NCBI GenBank assembly: GCA_964019415.1
Contig: OZ025869.1
Span: 6,334,882 to 6,398,881 of the forward strand
Length of the DNA stretch: 64,000 bases
Direction: 5' to 3'
Origin: Ianthella basta
Taxonomy: Eukaryota; Porifera; Demospongiae; Verongiida; Ianthellidae
The position numbers and the translations under genes are program-made. Positions 10,286 through 20,659 of this stretch are shown one piece after another (the stretch's first letter is position 1; every line of letters starts with the position of its first letter). Under the pieces are notes generated by a model. The model had not been told where the DNA came from, ran no database searches, and was given only the letters and a program-made list of their open reading frames with translations.

Positions 10286-13200
10286 ATGGAAAAACACAGA
10301 GAGAATTTGCTGCACCTATGTAGACTTTGTGGCCACAGGCTTAGCAGGAGGCAAAAGACAACATACTCCTGTCATGACTTCACTACCAGACTTGGGGCTG
10401 TCATGGCTGTGGACATAAGCCAGGACCAAGAAGATGTCCACCCAAAACAATTCTGTAACAACTGCTACAGAAAAATGACTAAGTAAGTGCAGTACTCAAA
10501 TCAAGGTATATTATCATGTATAATATAGTGTAAGCTCTATTTTCGTAGCACAAATATTTTGGGAATGGCTGTTTTTAGGATAATTTGCATTTCTGGATTC
10601 ACAAATTGCCACATGGTAAATATAATAGTTATATCGGCCATGAATGATTGAGCAGGCCAATTCGTGGATTGTCCGAATTCATATACACTTTGCGCACGGA
10701 CAATCCAAGGATTGAGTAGGCCAATCCTCGGATTGTCCGAATCCGTACTTTGCGCATGGTCAATCCATGGATTGGCCAACAATATACGGATTACTGCACA
10801 AAGCATTAATCTGCGGTTAGCACAGGCCAATCCGGGGATTGTCCACATTCATACTTTGCACATAACATACATATATACTAGATGCATAAAGCATGAAGAG
10901 GGACTTCATGAGTACAGGTTACTGTGTATGTACAATTGCAAGTGTGCATGCCTGAATCATCTCCATGTGATACTGTGCAAGAAGAATGGAACGGTATGCA
11001 CTTCCAATGCAGTTGTGAAGAACCAAGAAGGAGCGGGAAGCATCGGAAGATTAGTACTACTAGTGAGTGTGCAGAAGGTGGAAGTTTAAAATTACCAACT
11101 GGAGGTCAGGTAAGATGTACCTGCATGTACATTGACAACACCCACTAATCAGAATGCTGCATGTACACCATAATATACTTGCTTACAAATATTTGTACAT
11201 TATAGTCACTGTGCTTTCAGCGCATTACTCGGACACGAATTGCCAGTAGTGAAGCCAGTACTCGAACAATCAGGGAGCGTAGTAGCACCATCAATGATGT
11301 CCGAGGAGTGGTATCTGGAGGTTCTGCCGCCTCACACACAGCTCAGTTAGCTGCTGAGCTCCGGCACACTGCTATGACAGAAAGAGAAACAGCCTTAAGA
11401 GAAGCTGGTATTCTAAGCTCTGTAGAGGTGCCTGATGAGGACTGCCTCACAATGAAGGCCAGTTTAGCCATTCCATGGCATAAACTGAGACACATTCGAA
11501 GGTAAAAAGTGATGCTTCACAGTTATCCAATAAACTCACTGGGTAACATGAACATGCTTATAACTACATACATAGATGGCTATCAAAGTGGGGGCTAAAG
11601 CTTGCCAGTGAAAACAGGACACGGAGCATCACACGGCAGTGGGCCCCTAATGAAACTGCAGGAGAGTTGATGCCCTTCTTGTTTACTGCAAATGATGGTG
11701 AAGAAATACGTACAGCACCATGTGTGTACGTACACACCGCATTTGTTCAGTTGTGTGGAAACTTTCTTGGAGGAATTATCCAGGTATGAATTGGCAGTGA
11801 GTATAGCTAAGCGTATGCATTCACATATTACACTGATTACAGGAATTTGCTGATGAAAACAGTCTGTTACAATATGTATGTTGTCTGTCATATATCTATA
11901 GGGCACAGGCTTTGACCTGGCATGATGGCCACATACCCAAGGATGAGATTTGGGTAAAACTTGGCGGAGACAGAGGAGGAGGGTCCTTCAAAATGTCCTT
12001 TCAAGTAAATGCACCATGCATAACAAATACTTCAATTTACAGCATAATTATAGCTACTGGAAGTATTTTTGCAAGGCTTAGTGTTTGAAATTAAGCAGCA
12101 AATGGACATTACCCAGCATCTCCCAAATGAAGTCTCTGGCCATCTTCTTTCACAATTTTTACACTTCACACAATCAATATGCAAGCAATGAAATGTGTGA
12201 AGAAGCAGTTATAGCTACAATATTGAAATGATGTAGATTTCGTGTTCTCTACCATGTTCCATATTCATCTTATATTTATATGTAGGTTGCTAATGTGGAG
12301 AAACCCAACTCCGCAAAGAACACCTTTGTCTTTTGCTATTTCAAAGCAGGAGATATTACTAGGAACCTGCACATAGCACTGGGCCAATACCAACAACAGA
12401 TCCACACAATTTCGTCAGCAACGTGGGAGTAAGCAATGTATACATAATTTGATAGTTTCAGCACAGCTGATACTGTGTGCCATATAACTCAAAAACTTTC
12501 GCAATCATTACTGTTCACAAACTTGCAAATGGAGCACATTTGCAAACATTTCTATTGCAAACATTCATATACACAAACATACATAGACATGCATGTCATA
12601 AAAAAGATAATATGCAATATGTCATAGAAAGATGGCGGATTAGCAAATGCTAACAAAAGCACTTGTTCACTCAATTTTAGACGCTACATCTCACAATATT
12701 GGTCACAGAAGCAACTAATTGCCAAAGTAGTATAGCGTCCTTAGCGAAATATTATTCGCAAGCATTCCTGACCCCAGCATTATGAAAGCAGCGAAAAGCT
12801 TGTGATATACAGTAGTCACTGCAATACTGTTTCTAGTTCATATTGACATTTGTGCACTCAATCACATAAATAAATACTGGAACATCAGATTCTATGTGTT
12901 TTCAACATATTCCAAATTTCATCATACATGAGAGAATCTGATGTTCCAAATACTACATTTAACACGTTGTGTGATTGAGTGCAGAGTGCACTGGACAATC
13001 AGGATAATAACCACAAATATCCACATAAAACTGCATGCAACAAATATGCTTCACATGTACAAAACTTCAGTTCATCCACATTCATTGCCTTTCTTTGCAG
13101 AGGCAAAGCGATCCGTGTTTTCATCTTTGGAGACTATGAGTTCCTTTGTCGTCTTTTCAGGATCTCTGGCCATAGTGGTACGATTTAGGCACACAGGCTT

Positions 13201-14867
13201 GGGTTACTAGTGGAAGTGGCATTATATCCTTCACCAAAATGACATTCATTTAGGGCGTCATTGTTGTCTGTGGTGCAACATTGACCAACAGCAGATGGCA
13301 AGACCCCGTGAAACTCGAGGACAACAAGAACCAAGGACGCTGGATACACTACAACATGACCTACAGAGGTTCCAATCTGCTGGTGGGCTCATGAAAGAGG
13401 CCAAACACTACAATAATGTCATAGGACTTGTTCTATTCCACGTCCCACTTGACCAGGTATGACAATAAACATTATTATTAAGGAAGAACATTTAAGGCAC
13501 ATGCATAGCTAAAAGCAGTTCTCATTACTCCAACAGGTAGCAATTCCAGCTCTACATGTAAGCCTGGGCATTTTTCAACCACTTTACGAGCTGCTGGAAA
13601 ATGCTTGTCATGAACTGGACATCAAGCTTGCAAGAGCAACCACAGCACCAGTGGAGGCGAAGGAAGCCTACTTGCGCTATGCTGAACAACTGAGGGAATG
13701 AAGCTGACAATTACCAGCAGATGGCAGTCCAGCTTGCACTCCAAGAAGATGATGAAGACGCAGGGACAGTGCAACTAATTGAACTTTTGTTATCCGAGGC
13801 ACAGAAGTTCCACGCTGAAGCTTGTTCACTAGTGAGTGTACTAAAATGTATACAGCTACAATTTAGAGCAGACTATAGCTACCCTGCAGCTGTTTATGCA
13901 CAATGACCATCTTGCAATTCAAAATGCACATATAAGGAAAATAGATGTACGTACTACACTACAATCAAGGTGCATGTTAAGTGTCTGAACATGCCAGCAC
14001 CAGTGCATACTAGTTCGTGTGGGAGAAAGTGTGGATGCAACATTATTGTGTATACAAACTCTGGGATATACACAATGATGTGTCAGAGATTGAACAGGAA
14101 GTACAGATAGGGCAAGTTGTGATATATAAAAGCAGCAATCTGCAGGTTCATGTGCCATTCTTTGTAAGGAAAAGTTCTGAGTGAGAAGCTGCTGGCTATG
14201 GAAAACAATGAAAAGTTATTACACCTTTCAAAGATAAGGAGTGTATAATATGTTAACACGTCTACAACTTAGAAAGTAGAGAAAGCTGAAAATGCGGTGA
14301 GAGTAGAGAAAGCTGAAAATGAGGTGACTTGTGTGCCTGACACACCAGAACGTGGGGACCAAGAATTGATACCAGCAACCCCACTGAAGCAGAGCCGAAT
14401 CAAGTCAATTGCCTTTGAGGGTTTGGACAGTAAGCTGTAAATACGACTATAATAATCCCACGTAATACATGCATCTGTACTGACAGTTGCACATGCAACA
14501 TATATTATGTATAGTGTATACGGGTCCTTTCCAGAGCAAGGATGAAGAATTGCATGGTGAATACATACATGCATGCCACACAAAACATCTTTGACAAGAA
14601 ATAACCCATTGACTTGGTCACGCTACACTATATTTCTTCACAGAGGATAATGAAGACATGTGGCAGAGTTGTGACAGCAGTGAATATTGCTCTAAAGCTA
14701 GTGAGTATCTATACAAAGAAAAGTGGGGGGCAGGGCCAGAGACTAAAGAAGAAGATATACCACAAGCACAGCCACGCAGATCAGACGGGTGGCTCATTCC
14801 AGGATATAAACGCTACATCTATAAAATCAGGAAAAGTGCACGGAAAATGAGTGCACCAAAGAAATAA
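10286..14867 (+). CDS. Multi-exon transposase with RAG1 N-terminal-domain-like zinc module
   Basis: Exons by GT/AG borders: 10286-10482, about 10943-11108, 11221-11501, 11576-11783, 11909-12004, 12286-12428, 13101-13177, 13254-13456, 13537-13831, 14273-14429, 14644-14867 (stop). Frames join cleanly from exon 3 to the end. Exon 1 reads LLHLCRLCGHRL and, 30 residues on, HPKQFCNNCYRKM. This is the CxxC..HPxxFCxNCW layout of the RAG1 N-terminal domain. Exon 2 has EWNGMHFQCSCEEP, comparable to the W..H..C..C after it in RAG1. The core has KLGGDRGGGSFKMSFQ, VFIFGDYEFLCRLF, SGHSGRHCCLWC and YNNVIG, which look like an RNase H-fold catalytic region with a zinc insertion. Catalytic Asp and Glu assignments are inferred. 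A frame change with a TGA near 13700 breaks exon 9, and the exon 1-2 join is out of phase. Probably a recently dead copy. Confidence 0.72.
10654..10860. promoter_or_regulatory. Palindromic repeats inside intron 1, possible binding sites
   Basis: AGGCCAATYC..GGATTGTCC followed by CATACTTTGCGCA occurs directly at 10654, 10718 and 10824. Half-site versions in inverse orientation (GGACAATCCAAGGATTG, GGTCAATCCATGGATTGGCC) lie between them. Each unit is nearly palindromic around CCAATCC/GGATTG. The array lies between exons 1 and 2 of the transposase gene. A role as protein-binding sites is inference only. Confidence 0.45.
12853..12985. repeat. Small inverted-repeat element (about 130 bp)
   Basis: GCACTCAATCACATAAATAAATACTGGAACATCAGATTCT, seen in two blocks, is answered by AGAATCTGATGTTCCAAATACTACATTTAACAC and GTGATTGAGTGC on the other side. 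It lies in the intron between the exons ending at 12428 and starting at 13101. A MITE remnant is most likely. Confidence 0.6.
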
Positions 14868-15383
14868 GCCAAATCCTTGTACTGTTTCAGTCATTGACTA
14901 TGTGTTCGTCTGATTGTAATCAACACTAAATAGCATTTATGCTTATTGTTGCTTCAGGCAGCCCTCATGCATCCCCTCCGCTCAGCACCCCATTTCACCT
15001 CCTGCAGTTGCTTCTCAGCCACCTTATGTGCACAATGTATACTGTCATAATTATACTCCTAGTATATATTAGCCAATGCTGTGAATTGTGTCCATGTATA
15101 TAGAGATAAGGTGATCAGCATAATCCTCTTTGGCGAATGTAAACCTTGCAGGTAAACTCACTATTTTCATAACAGAAAAAACAGAATCCACAATGTTTAA
15201 AGTACAACCTACCTTCACTGGGTGAGAGCTATCCAGAAGCAAAGTTTCGTCCTCCTTGCAGTGGCGAGGGCTTAGGGATAAGAAAGTTGAATCATAGTAC
15301 TACACTCCTTCCTTGTGTTGACGCATTCCCATTCCCAATTTTTCAATTCAGAAAAACTAAACTGCCGCCTCGAAACAGCCGTG
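14868..15383. other. 3' part of the nested element, no gene seen
   Basis: The stretch runs from the transposase stop to the right terminal repeat. It must hold the 3' untranslated region. AATAAA-like signals are not obvious just after the stop. Nothing else recognised. Confidence 0.45.
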
Positions 15384-15876
15384 GGATGTAGTAGTTATGG
15401 TAGTGTCCATGATGCCTGAATGTTTGCGAATTCTTCGCTGAACGAGCAGTTAAGAAACAGAATAATACCTCCTTGTCCTCGGCGAATTGTGGATGATGAA
15501 GAACCCATTACGGTGTTCTTGTTAGGTGATCCTTAATGCCGTACATGATGAAAGAGTATGCAAATGGTGGAAGCAGTCGCCAGGAGCAGTACTTTGGCCT
15601 CAACCTATGCAGTGCAAGGAATGTGATTGAATGTTCTTTTGGTCGTCTGAAAGCGAGGTTTGGCGCACTGAAAAAGGACAATGGACATCAAACTCGATAC
15701 ATTACCTTTTGTAATTTATATCAGTGAAGACAGGGTGAGAGCAGCCATTGACTATGACAAGAACTTTCAACCTACAGCTGTTGCAGGACCCAGCAGATAC
15801 AGGAGCGACTGCAATGAAGCCGAGGGCAAAAGGGTGCGAAGGGTGCGAAGTGTTCTTACCAAGTACTTCAATTCAT
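15384..15876 (+). pseudogene. HARBI1-like: Harbinger transposase, C-terminal third
   Basis: This continues the gene interrupted at 5958. Strings in order: [40 protein letters not shown], then after a frame change [39 protein letters not shown] with the catalytic Glu, and after another frame change MDIKLDTLPFVIY. It ends with a basic tail and a stop at 15876-15878. There is an in-frame TGA where relatives have Arg before MFANSS. Breaks seen: one stop and about three frame changes. These lie in the plain DNA transposon and are separate from the insertion itself. Confidence 0.82.
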
Positions 15877-15912
15877 AGCAAATTAGATTTACGTTATAGC
15901 TATCATCTCATT

Positions 15913-16656
15913 TTACAAGTGACAAGCGACACTGCTGCCTGCATCATCTTTTTGTCCTTCTGGTTCAGCTATAAAGGAATGTGTTGCATCAGTAGTACTC
16001 AATTGCTCTTCATTGGAAGTTGTGTTAATGTCTGTACTCTCAACTCTGGTGACAATCTGTTCGGTGGCTGGAGATCCACCCCAAATCTTCTCGCACCATT
16101 CGAAACTATTAGAGGAGTACAACTCTTCCATGGCCACATCTTCTACCAGAATCAACAGCTGAATGCCTTTCAGCTTAGATGTGACAACTTGCTTGGTGAT
16201 CTCCTCTTTCTTATGAGGGTAATCCCTGCCCATTTCCGTTGCTGCCTCTGGGCTCGACGGTAGTTGTTCCTTCAGGAGTTCCCATATATTTTGATATTTG
16301 CTGCGAACCGTCTTCCAGTCAACACATTTTGCTGTTTTCGAGACCTTGTAGTCCAGGGTCACCTTCAGCAGCAGCTCCGACTCATCATCCGTCCACACAA
16401 AAGCTGTCTGCTCCTTTTCCATAACTTTTGCCGTCTTCTCTTTCATAGCCTTCATCGTCTTCTTCGTAGCCTTCGCAGTCTGCTTCGTAGCCTTCGCTAT
16501 CTGCCCCTTCGTGGCTGTCGTCACCTCTGCCGTCTGCTGTGTCACCTCAGCCATCTGCTGTGTCACCTCCGTCTGCTGTGTCACCTCCGTCTGGTTCTCG
16601 CTAGTTGCTGCTGGTATGCTTCTTGTCGCCATATTCTCCGCTCCGCTTAGCTGCAT
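15913..16656 (-). CDS. Harbinger accessory Myb/SANT-like DNA-binding protein
   Basis: A 247-residue single-exon frame starts at an ATG at 16656. The first 90 residues are low complexity, with repeats of TEVTQQ and KATKQTAK. Residues about 87-150 read FVWTDDESELLLKVTLDYKV, CVDWKTVRSKYQNIW and FPHKKEEITK-like YPHKKEEITKQVV. This is the trihelix/SANT-like layout known from the second protein of PIF/Harbinger elements, which helps the transposase reach DNA and the nucleus. CEKIWGGSPATEQ near residue 190 is also typical. The frame is intact over its length. Position and orientation at the right end of the element fit the family. Confidence 0.8.
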   Translation of the reverse strand: MQLSGAENMATRSIPAATSENQTEVTQQTEVTQQMAEVTQQTAEVTTATKGQIAKATKQTAKATKKTMKAMKEKTAKVMEKEQTAFVWTDDESELLLKVTLDYKVSKTAKCVDWKTVRSKYQNIWELLKEQLPSSPEAATEMGRDYPHKKEEITKQVVTSKLKGIQLLILVEDVAMEELYSSNSFEWCEKIWGGSPATEQIVTRVESTDINTTSNEEQLSTTDATHSFIAEPEGQKDDAGSSVACHL

Positions 16657-16785
16657 GGAATTACACCTTTGAGTAACACCTCAGCTGTTTCCATCGTTAC
16701 CGTGTAAACACCATAAAACGGAAGCGATTTTTCACTTGACGAAAACGTCACGAATGCGAAACGTCATCGTGTAAATGGAGTCTGA

Positions 16786-17280
16786 ATATAGAGGCACCCC
16801 TGACCACTCAGCTTGACCACCTCCTTAGCTGTCCAAGTGAACAAAGCTGACACAGCTGGAATCGGCTTGAAGGAAGCGAAAGGAAAGTTACTGTCATGGC
16901 CCATTGCAGTCTGGAAGGTGGACTGCACTTCATTCAAAACCTCATCTTCTGTCATCTCAGAGTGAAGACGAACTTTGCCACAGAGGCCTCTAGCTTGCAG
17001 TGTAGCCTTTCAGAATAGGTAGTTAGCATGTACTGTATCCCTGTGGTAAGCGAACAATACTCCTATTCCAAGTCACCAGGTGCTTCTTCCTTCCATCTCT
17101 TGTGCAAAAATGGACTCTTCTTGCCTGCATGTGCAGATGGCAAATTCTGAGAAGAAAGTGTTGCTGGTAGTAGATTAGAGTGCTAGGAGTGATCGTTGCT
17201 ATAGAGGTGGTCGGCTTGCTTGAGGAAGGGACTGTGAGTCAGTTGAAACTGGCAATGGATTTGCCCTGTGTGAAAATTGT
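16786..17280. other. No gene recognised
   Basis: Host-side flank right of the Harbinger element. No motif-bearing frame and no repeat that I can connect to others in the window. Confidence 0.4.
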
Positions 17281-19015
17281 TATTATGTTTAGTTTCTGCA
17301 CTTTTAATATAGCATGAGCTAAAATGCATGATATAGCTAGCTATTTTAACTTTCTTGTGTAGCTTCAGATAGAATTAGCTACATTTTGCATTTGAGAATA
17401 AATTTTATTGACATTGTAAATACTTAATTCCACAAGCCAAATGCCACACTAAGTCATAGAGCAAGGAGAAGAATTGCACTATGGAGCAAAACAACGAAAG
17501 TAGGAGCTTCCGGAGCTGTACACATCTGTTCGCAATGGCACCAGTCACTCCGGTTTCATCCGGTTGAATTATGTAATTTGAAAAAGGTGGCTGTCCTGCT
17601 TGGCCAAACAACAGGCAGGAGTTGTGGCAAGCACCGTCTTCCACACTAACTCACGCCGCCCTCTAACCTACAAAAGAATGCAGCCAGCCAAAAATGTTGC
17701 AATATGATGCGAGAAGTATTCTCCTGGGCCGTTTGGTTTGTGCGCTACGGCTGTCGAAGAAGAACAAGACAAAATGTGAGAAATATTGAGGGCGCTCTCT
17801 ACATGTAGGTGCACCTTTGCTGGGAAGTAAGCATACAAACAACCACTGCCATCTCTACAAAGACAGCACTACCGTGCTGTCTGATAATGGTCATAATACG
17901 GATAAAGAAGGAATAAACAGAACGTGGGCTCTGCACAAAGTCAGAAATGTCCACCGGAAGCTACCTCATAGTAATTAAAGTGGCAGCCCACTGGCACAAC
18001 TATCGCGGATGTCCTTCTAAATGGCATGCTGGCTAACAGCAGCCGAAGCTTGCACGGTATACACTTGCGACCACTCATCTGACCACCTGTGGGGCCCAAA
18101 ACTTAAAAGAGGAGTGACCAACCATCATACATGTGATTATGTCATTGTAAAATGACGTCTTGTGCCTAGCAACATCTTATGAAGGCTAGGATACCTCCAT
18201 TTGTGAACTGGCTCACAGAGCCCTCTAACCTGCAAAAGGCACTTACCTGCTGAAAGCGTCACAGAACTGTGGATAAATTATTTTCTTACTCCTTATTGTT
18301 CCAGCTACAGCTGATGGAGAACAAGAAGAAGACGACAAAACATGGAAAAGGCATCAATGTTTTTTACTTGACGGCACCCTGGTGCTTGGAAGTAAGATTA
18401 GCTATCCAGCCTTCAGCCTTCCTTACTTGCTGGCGGTTCCTTTTGTCAGTTCTTGCTTCTGTTCAGGAGTAGCATTACTTTCATTTGTATTACAGCATGC
18501 AAACAACCATGGCCATCCCTGATTATAGTCATGATATGGATATAATGGTCATCATATGCGTATAATAAGTTCTGATATCAGACAGCATGGTAGTGCTGTC
18601 TATGTAGGGATTGGCAGTGGTTGCTTTATGCTGTAATACAAACGAAAAGTTGCACTACTCTTGGACACGACTGAAAACCGGCAAACAAAGCTTCCCATGA
18701 GGAAGCGGACTGAACAGCGCATATAGCTAACCTTGCTTCTGAGCGAAGGTGCACCTACATGTAGAGAGCACCCTCAATATTTCTCACTTTTCTTCTTCTT
18801 CTTGTTTGACAGCACACAAACCAGATGGACCAGGAGAATACGTCTCGCACTATATTGCACCATTTTGGCTGGCTGAATTATTTGCAATGCCAATACAATT
18901 TCTCAAATCAAGTTGCAGCTAATTCCATCAGGAGTTACACAAGAAGTTTAAATTGCTAGCTATATCATGCATCCTAGCTCTGGCTCCATAAAATGTGCAG
19001 AAACTGGACATAATA
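17281..19015. mobile_element. Fold-back element with long inverted arms, about 1.7 kb
   Basis: Left arm (17281 to about 17900) and right arm (about 18500-19015) are inverse copies. Examples are AGTTTCTGCAC..ATGCATGATATAGCTAGC on the left and its inverse at the far right, TTGTGTA..ATTAGCT blocks, CAGCCAGCCAAAA, and GAGAAATATTGAGGGYGCTC with ACATGTAGGTGCACCTT. The left arm holds an extra segment of about 240 bp (17440-17683) missing on the right. CCCTCTAACCTRCAAAAG occurs in that segment and again at 18217. Arms are diverged by 10-15 percent. No transposase is present, so this would be a non-autonomous fold-back. Confidence 0.7.
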
Positions 19016-19023
19016 AAAAATGT

Positions 19024-19226
19024 CTACAAAAATTGTAAGGATGTAGGGATGGCATAAAAAGGACAGAAACAAAGAAAGGCTGTTACACAGTGAAGCATTA
19101 ACCATTGTCCCTACATTCAAGAGTGTAGGACTATATGGTGCAAAATTCTTGCATGTAGTGCTCCACAGCCTTTACTTGTTTCTGTCCTTTTTATGCCACC
19201 CCCCTACATCCTTACAATTTTTGTAG
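19024..19226. mobile_element. MITE with about 60-bp inverted ends
   Basis: CTACAAAAATTGTAAGGATG and GGCATAAAAAGGACAGAAAC on the left are mirrored at the right end by GTTTCTGTCCTTTTTATGCC and CATCCTTACAATTTTTGTAG. There is no coding content. A partial relative lies at 33652-33720. Confidence 0.8.
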
Positions 19227-19264
19227 AAAATCTTATTATGTCTCACTGGGCGAAAAGTGGAATT

Positions 19265-19450
19265 TCCTAGTCCAGGAAATGTACCTGAAATGTGGAATTT
19301 CCTGAATGTTTCAGGATGCAGGAAATGTCAACATTTCAGGAACATTTCCTGGTGCATTTTAGGGCAAACTATACTGTACATTTCCTGACTCCCCCAAAAC
19401 CTGACCTATCAGGAACCTTTCCTGTACTCACTTTCCAAGACATTTCCTGG
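19265..19450. repeat. Cluster of CAGGAAATGT motifs in both orientations
   Basis: CAGGAAATGT or its inverse ACATTTCCTG, exact or one base off, occurs about eight to ten times in 185 bp. Spacing is irregular, so this is not a simple tandem repeat. It follows the MITE directly. The core GGAA resembles ETS-type sites, but a role is not shown. Confidence 0.55.
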
Positions 19451-20491
19451 ACCTATTAGTTATTGTATTCATGATTATGCATGGCAATTTAATATTAATT
19501 AGTCTAATAATTATAATATATAATCTGCAGGCATGCAAAACTTGGAGTATTCTCGAATATTGTTCAAATGAATAATAGTTAATAAAAAAGGCAAGTTCAC
19601 ACTGAAAAAGATCAGTGATGGGCACAAAAAGGAATGCAAAGAATGACAGAAGGTACAAATCATATCTAGACAAAAGTTCAAGAACACAAAGCTGCAAAGT
19701 TATACATGTACATATGCATGCATCAGATCTAGAAACAAACTAGTAAATGCAGTAAGAACACAAAATACATGAGAAAACAATAACACCATCAGTATAACAC
19801 TAAATTGTTACCGCATATACGTACCAGCGAAATGCCCAAAGAGGATAAGTACCTGTGGCGGGTTTGGGACGAGTGGAATGTGCTTGTGATCAGTGTTTCA
19901 TCCCCAGATTGTAGCTAGTTTTACTGATTGCATATCGATTGGACAAATGCGGAATTGACACTACCCTGATTTGTTCTGAGTGTGTCTGTTTCTTACCTGT
20001 TTTGGTATGGTGAAGTGGGGGATGTGATGTTTCTCCGTGTGTTTTATTTGACTGCTGCCCTGTTCACTGGTCAGATTATTGTTGCCACTTGTATGTGGGA
20101 AACACTTTAGGATTAATTGGTTCTCTGCCAATAGGTGGTGCAAGCACATATGATATACAACAGATTCTATGCAACAAGCCACTTCCATGATGATATAGTC
20201 TGCCCACCTCCTCAGATGAAAGAAAAGATTCCCCAAAACAGACCCCCGTACTGGTTATATGTTGCTAAACTGACTGGGTACTGGGTGTGTCTTGCCATGA
20301 TTGTGTCTGTACTGTTTATGAAGCAATTATCATGTTCATTTTGTAGACCCTGTTCTCCCACAATTCCCTGTTGAAATGGATCTACCTGACCGAAGAAGGG
20401 GATCTAAACATGACATCGAACAGTGAGCCAGGTTAGTTTCTTGAAGTAAGGCACTGCAGTTAAGCTTGTTGACTTCCTCTTTGGAAATGCA
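19451..20491. other. No gene recognised
   Basis: AT-rich sequence with small open frames that lack motifs. A short frame at about 20372-20420 (DLPDRRRGSKHDIEQ) ending near a GTTAGT donor could be a small exon of the next fragment; I cannot support it further. Confidence 0.35.
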
Positions 20492-20552
20492 CTTTTCTAC
20501 TTGTGTATAATAGCTGCCATCATCAGATGGTAGCTATTATACATGAGTAGAA
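20492..20552. repeat. Hairpin, 28-bp arms
   Basis: TTTCTACTTGTGTATAATAG and CTGCCATC are mirrored after a short ATCA centre by GATGGTAG and CTATTATACATGAGTAGAAA. Only a few positions do not pair. It lies just before a transposase remnant. Confidence 0.65.
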
Positions 20553-20659
20553 AGGCTAGCTGTTAACTGTAACGGCATATGTCACTAGAAAAAATGTGGC
20601 ATTTTCTGCTACCCATAATGTACAGAAAATTTCACATTAAACATTCTGTTTACCGTGTA

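Larger units (their letters stand above)
5959..15383 (+). mobile_element. 9.4 kb TIR transposon encoding a RAG1-NTD-like/transposase protein
   Basis: The left end starts CACGGCTGTTTCGA and the right end finishes with its exact inverse. GGAT flanks both sides (5955-5958 and 15384-15387) and is present once in the predicted empty Harbinger gene, so this is a 4-bp target duplication. A second conserved block, GGYGGCAGTTTRGTTT, follows 11 bp after the 14-bp terminus on the left and directly after it on the right. Inside are one multi-exon plus-strand gene (10286-14867), palindromic subrepeats before it, and several passenger MITEs. CAC termini with a 4-bp duplication fit the Chapaev branch of the CMC superfamily. 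CAC termini and the RAG1-like zinc module also recall Transib/RAG and the molluscan N-RAG-TP element. I cannot decide the superfamily by eye. Confidence 0.8.
4729..16782. mobile_element. PIF/Harbinger DNA transposon, split by a nested element
   Basis: The two ends are inverted: GGCCCCATTTACACGGAGACG on the left and, reverse-complemented on the right, GACTCCATTTACACGATGACG. They are flanked by TGA on both sides (4726-4728 and 16783-16785), as expected for a 3-bp PIF/Harbinger duplication. The element carries the two usual genes of this superfamily: a DDE transposase (plus strand, in two pieces) and a Myb/SANT-like DNA-binding protein (minus strand, right end). A 9.4 kb transposon interrupts the transposase at 5959-15383. 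Without it the element would be about 2.6 kb, a normal size. The transposase has several breaks, so this copy is not autonomous. Confidence 0.85.
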
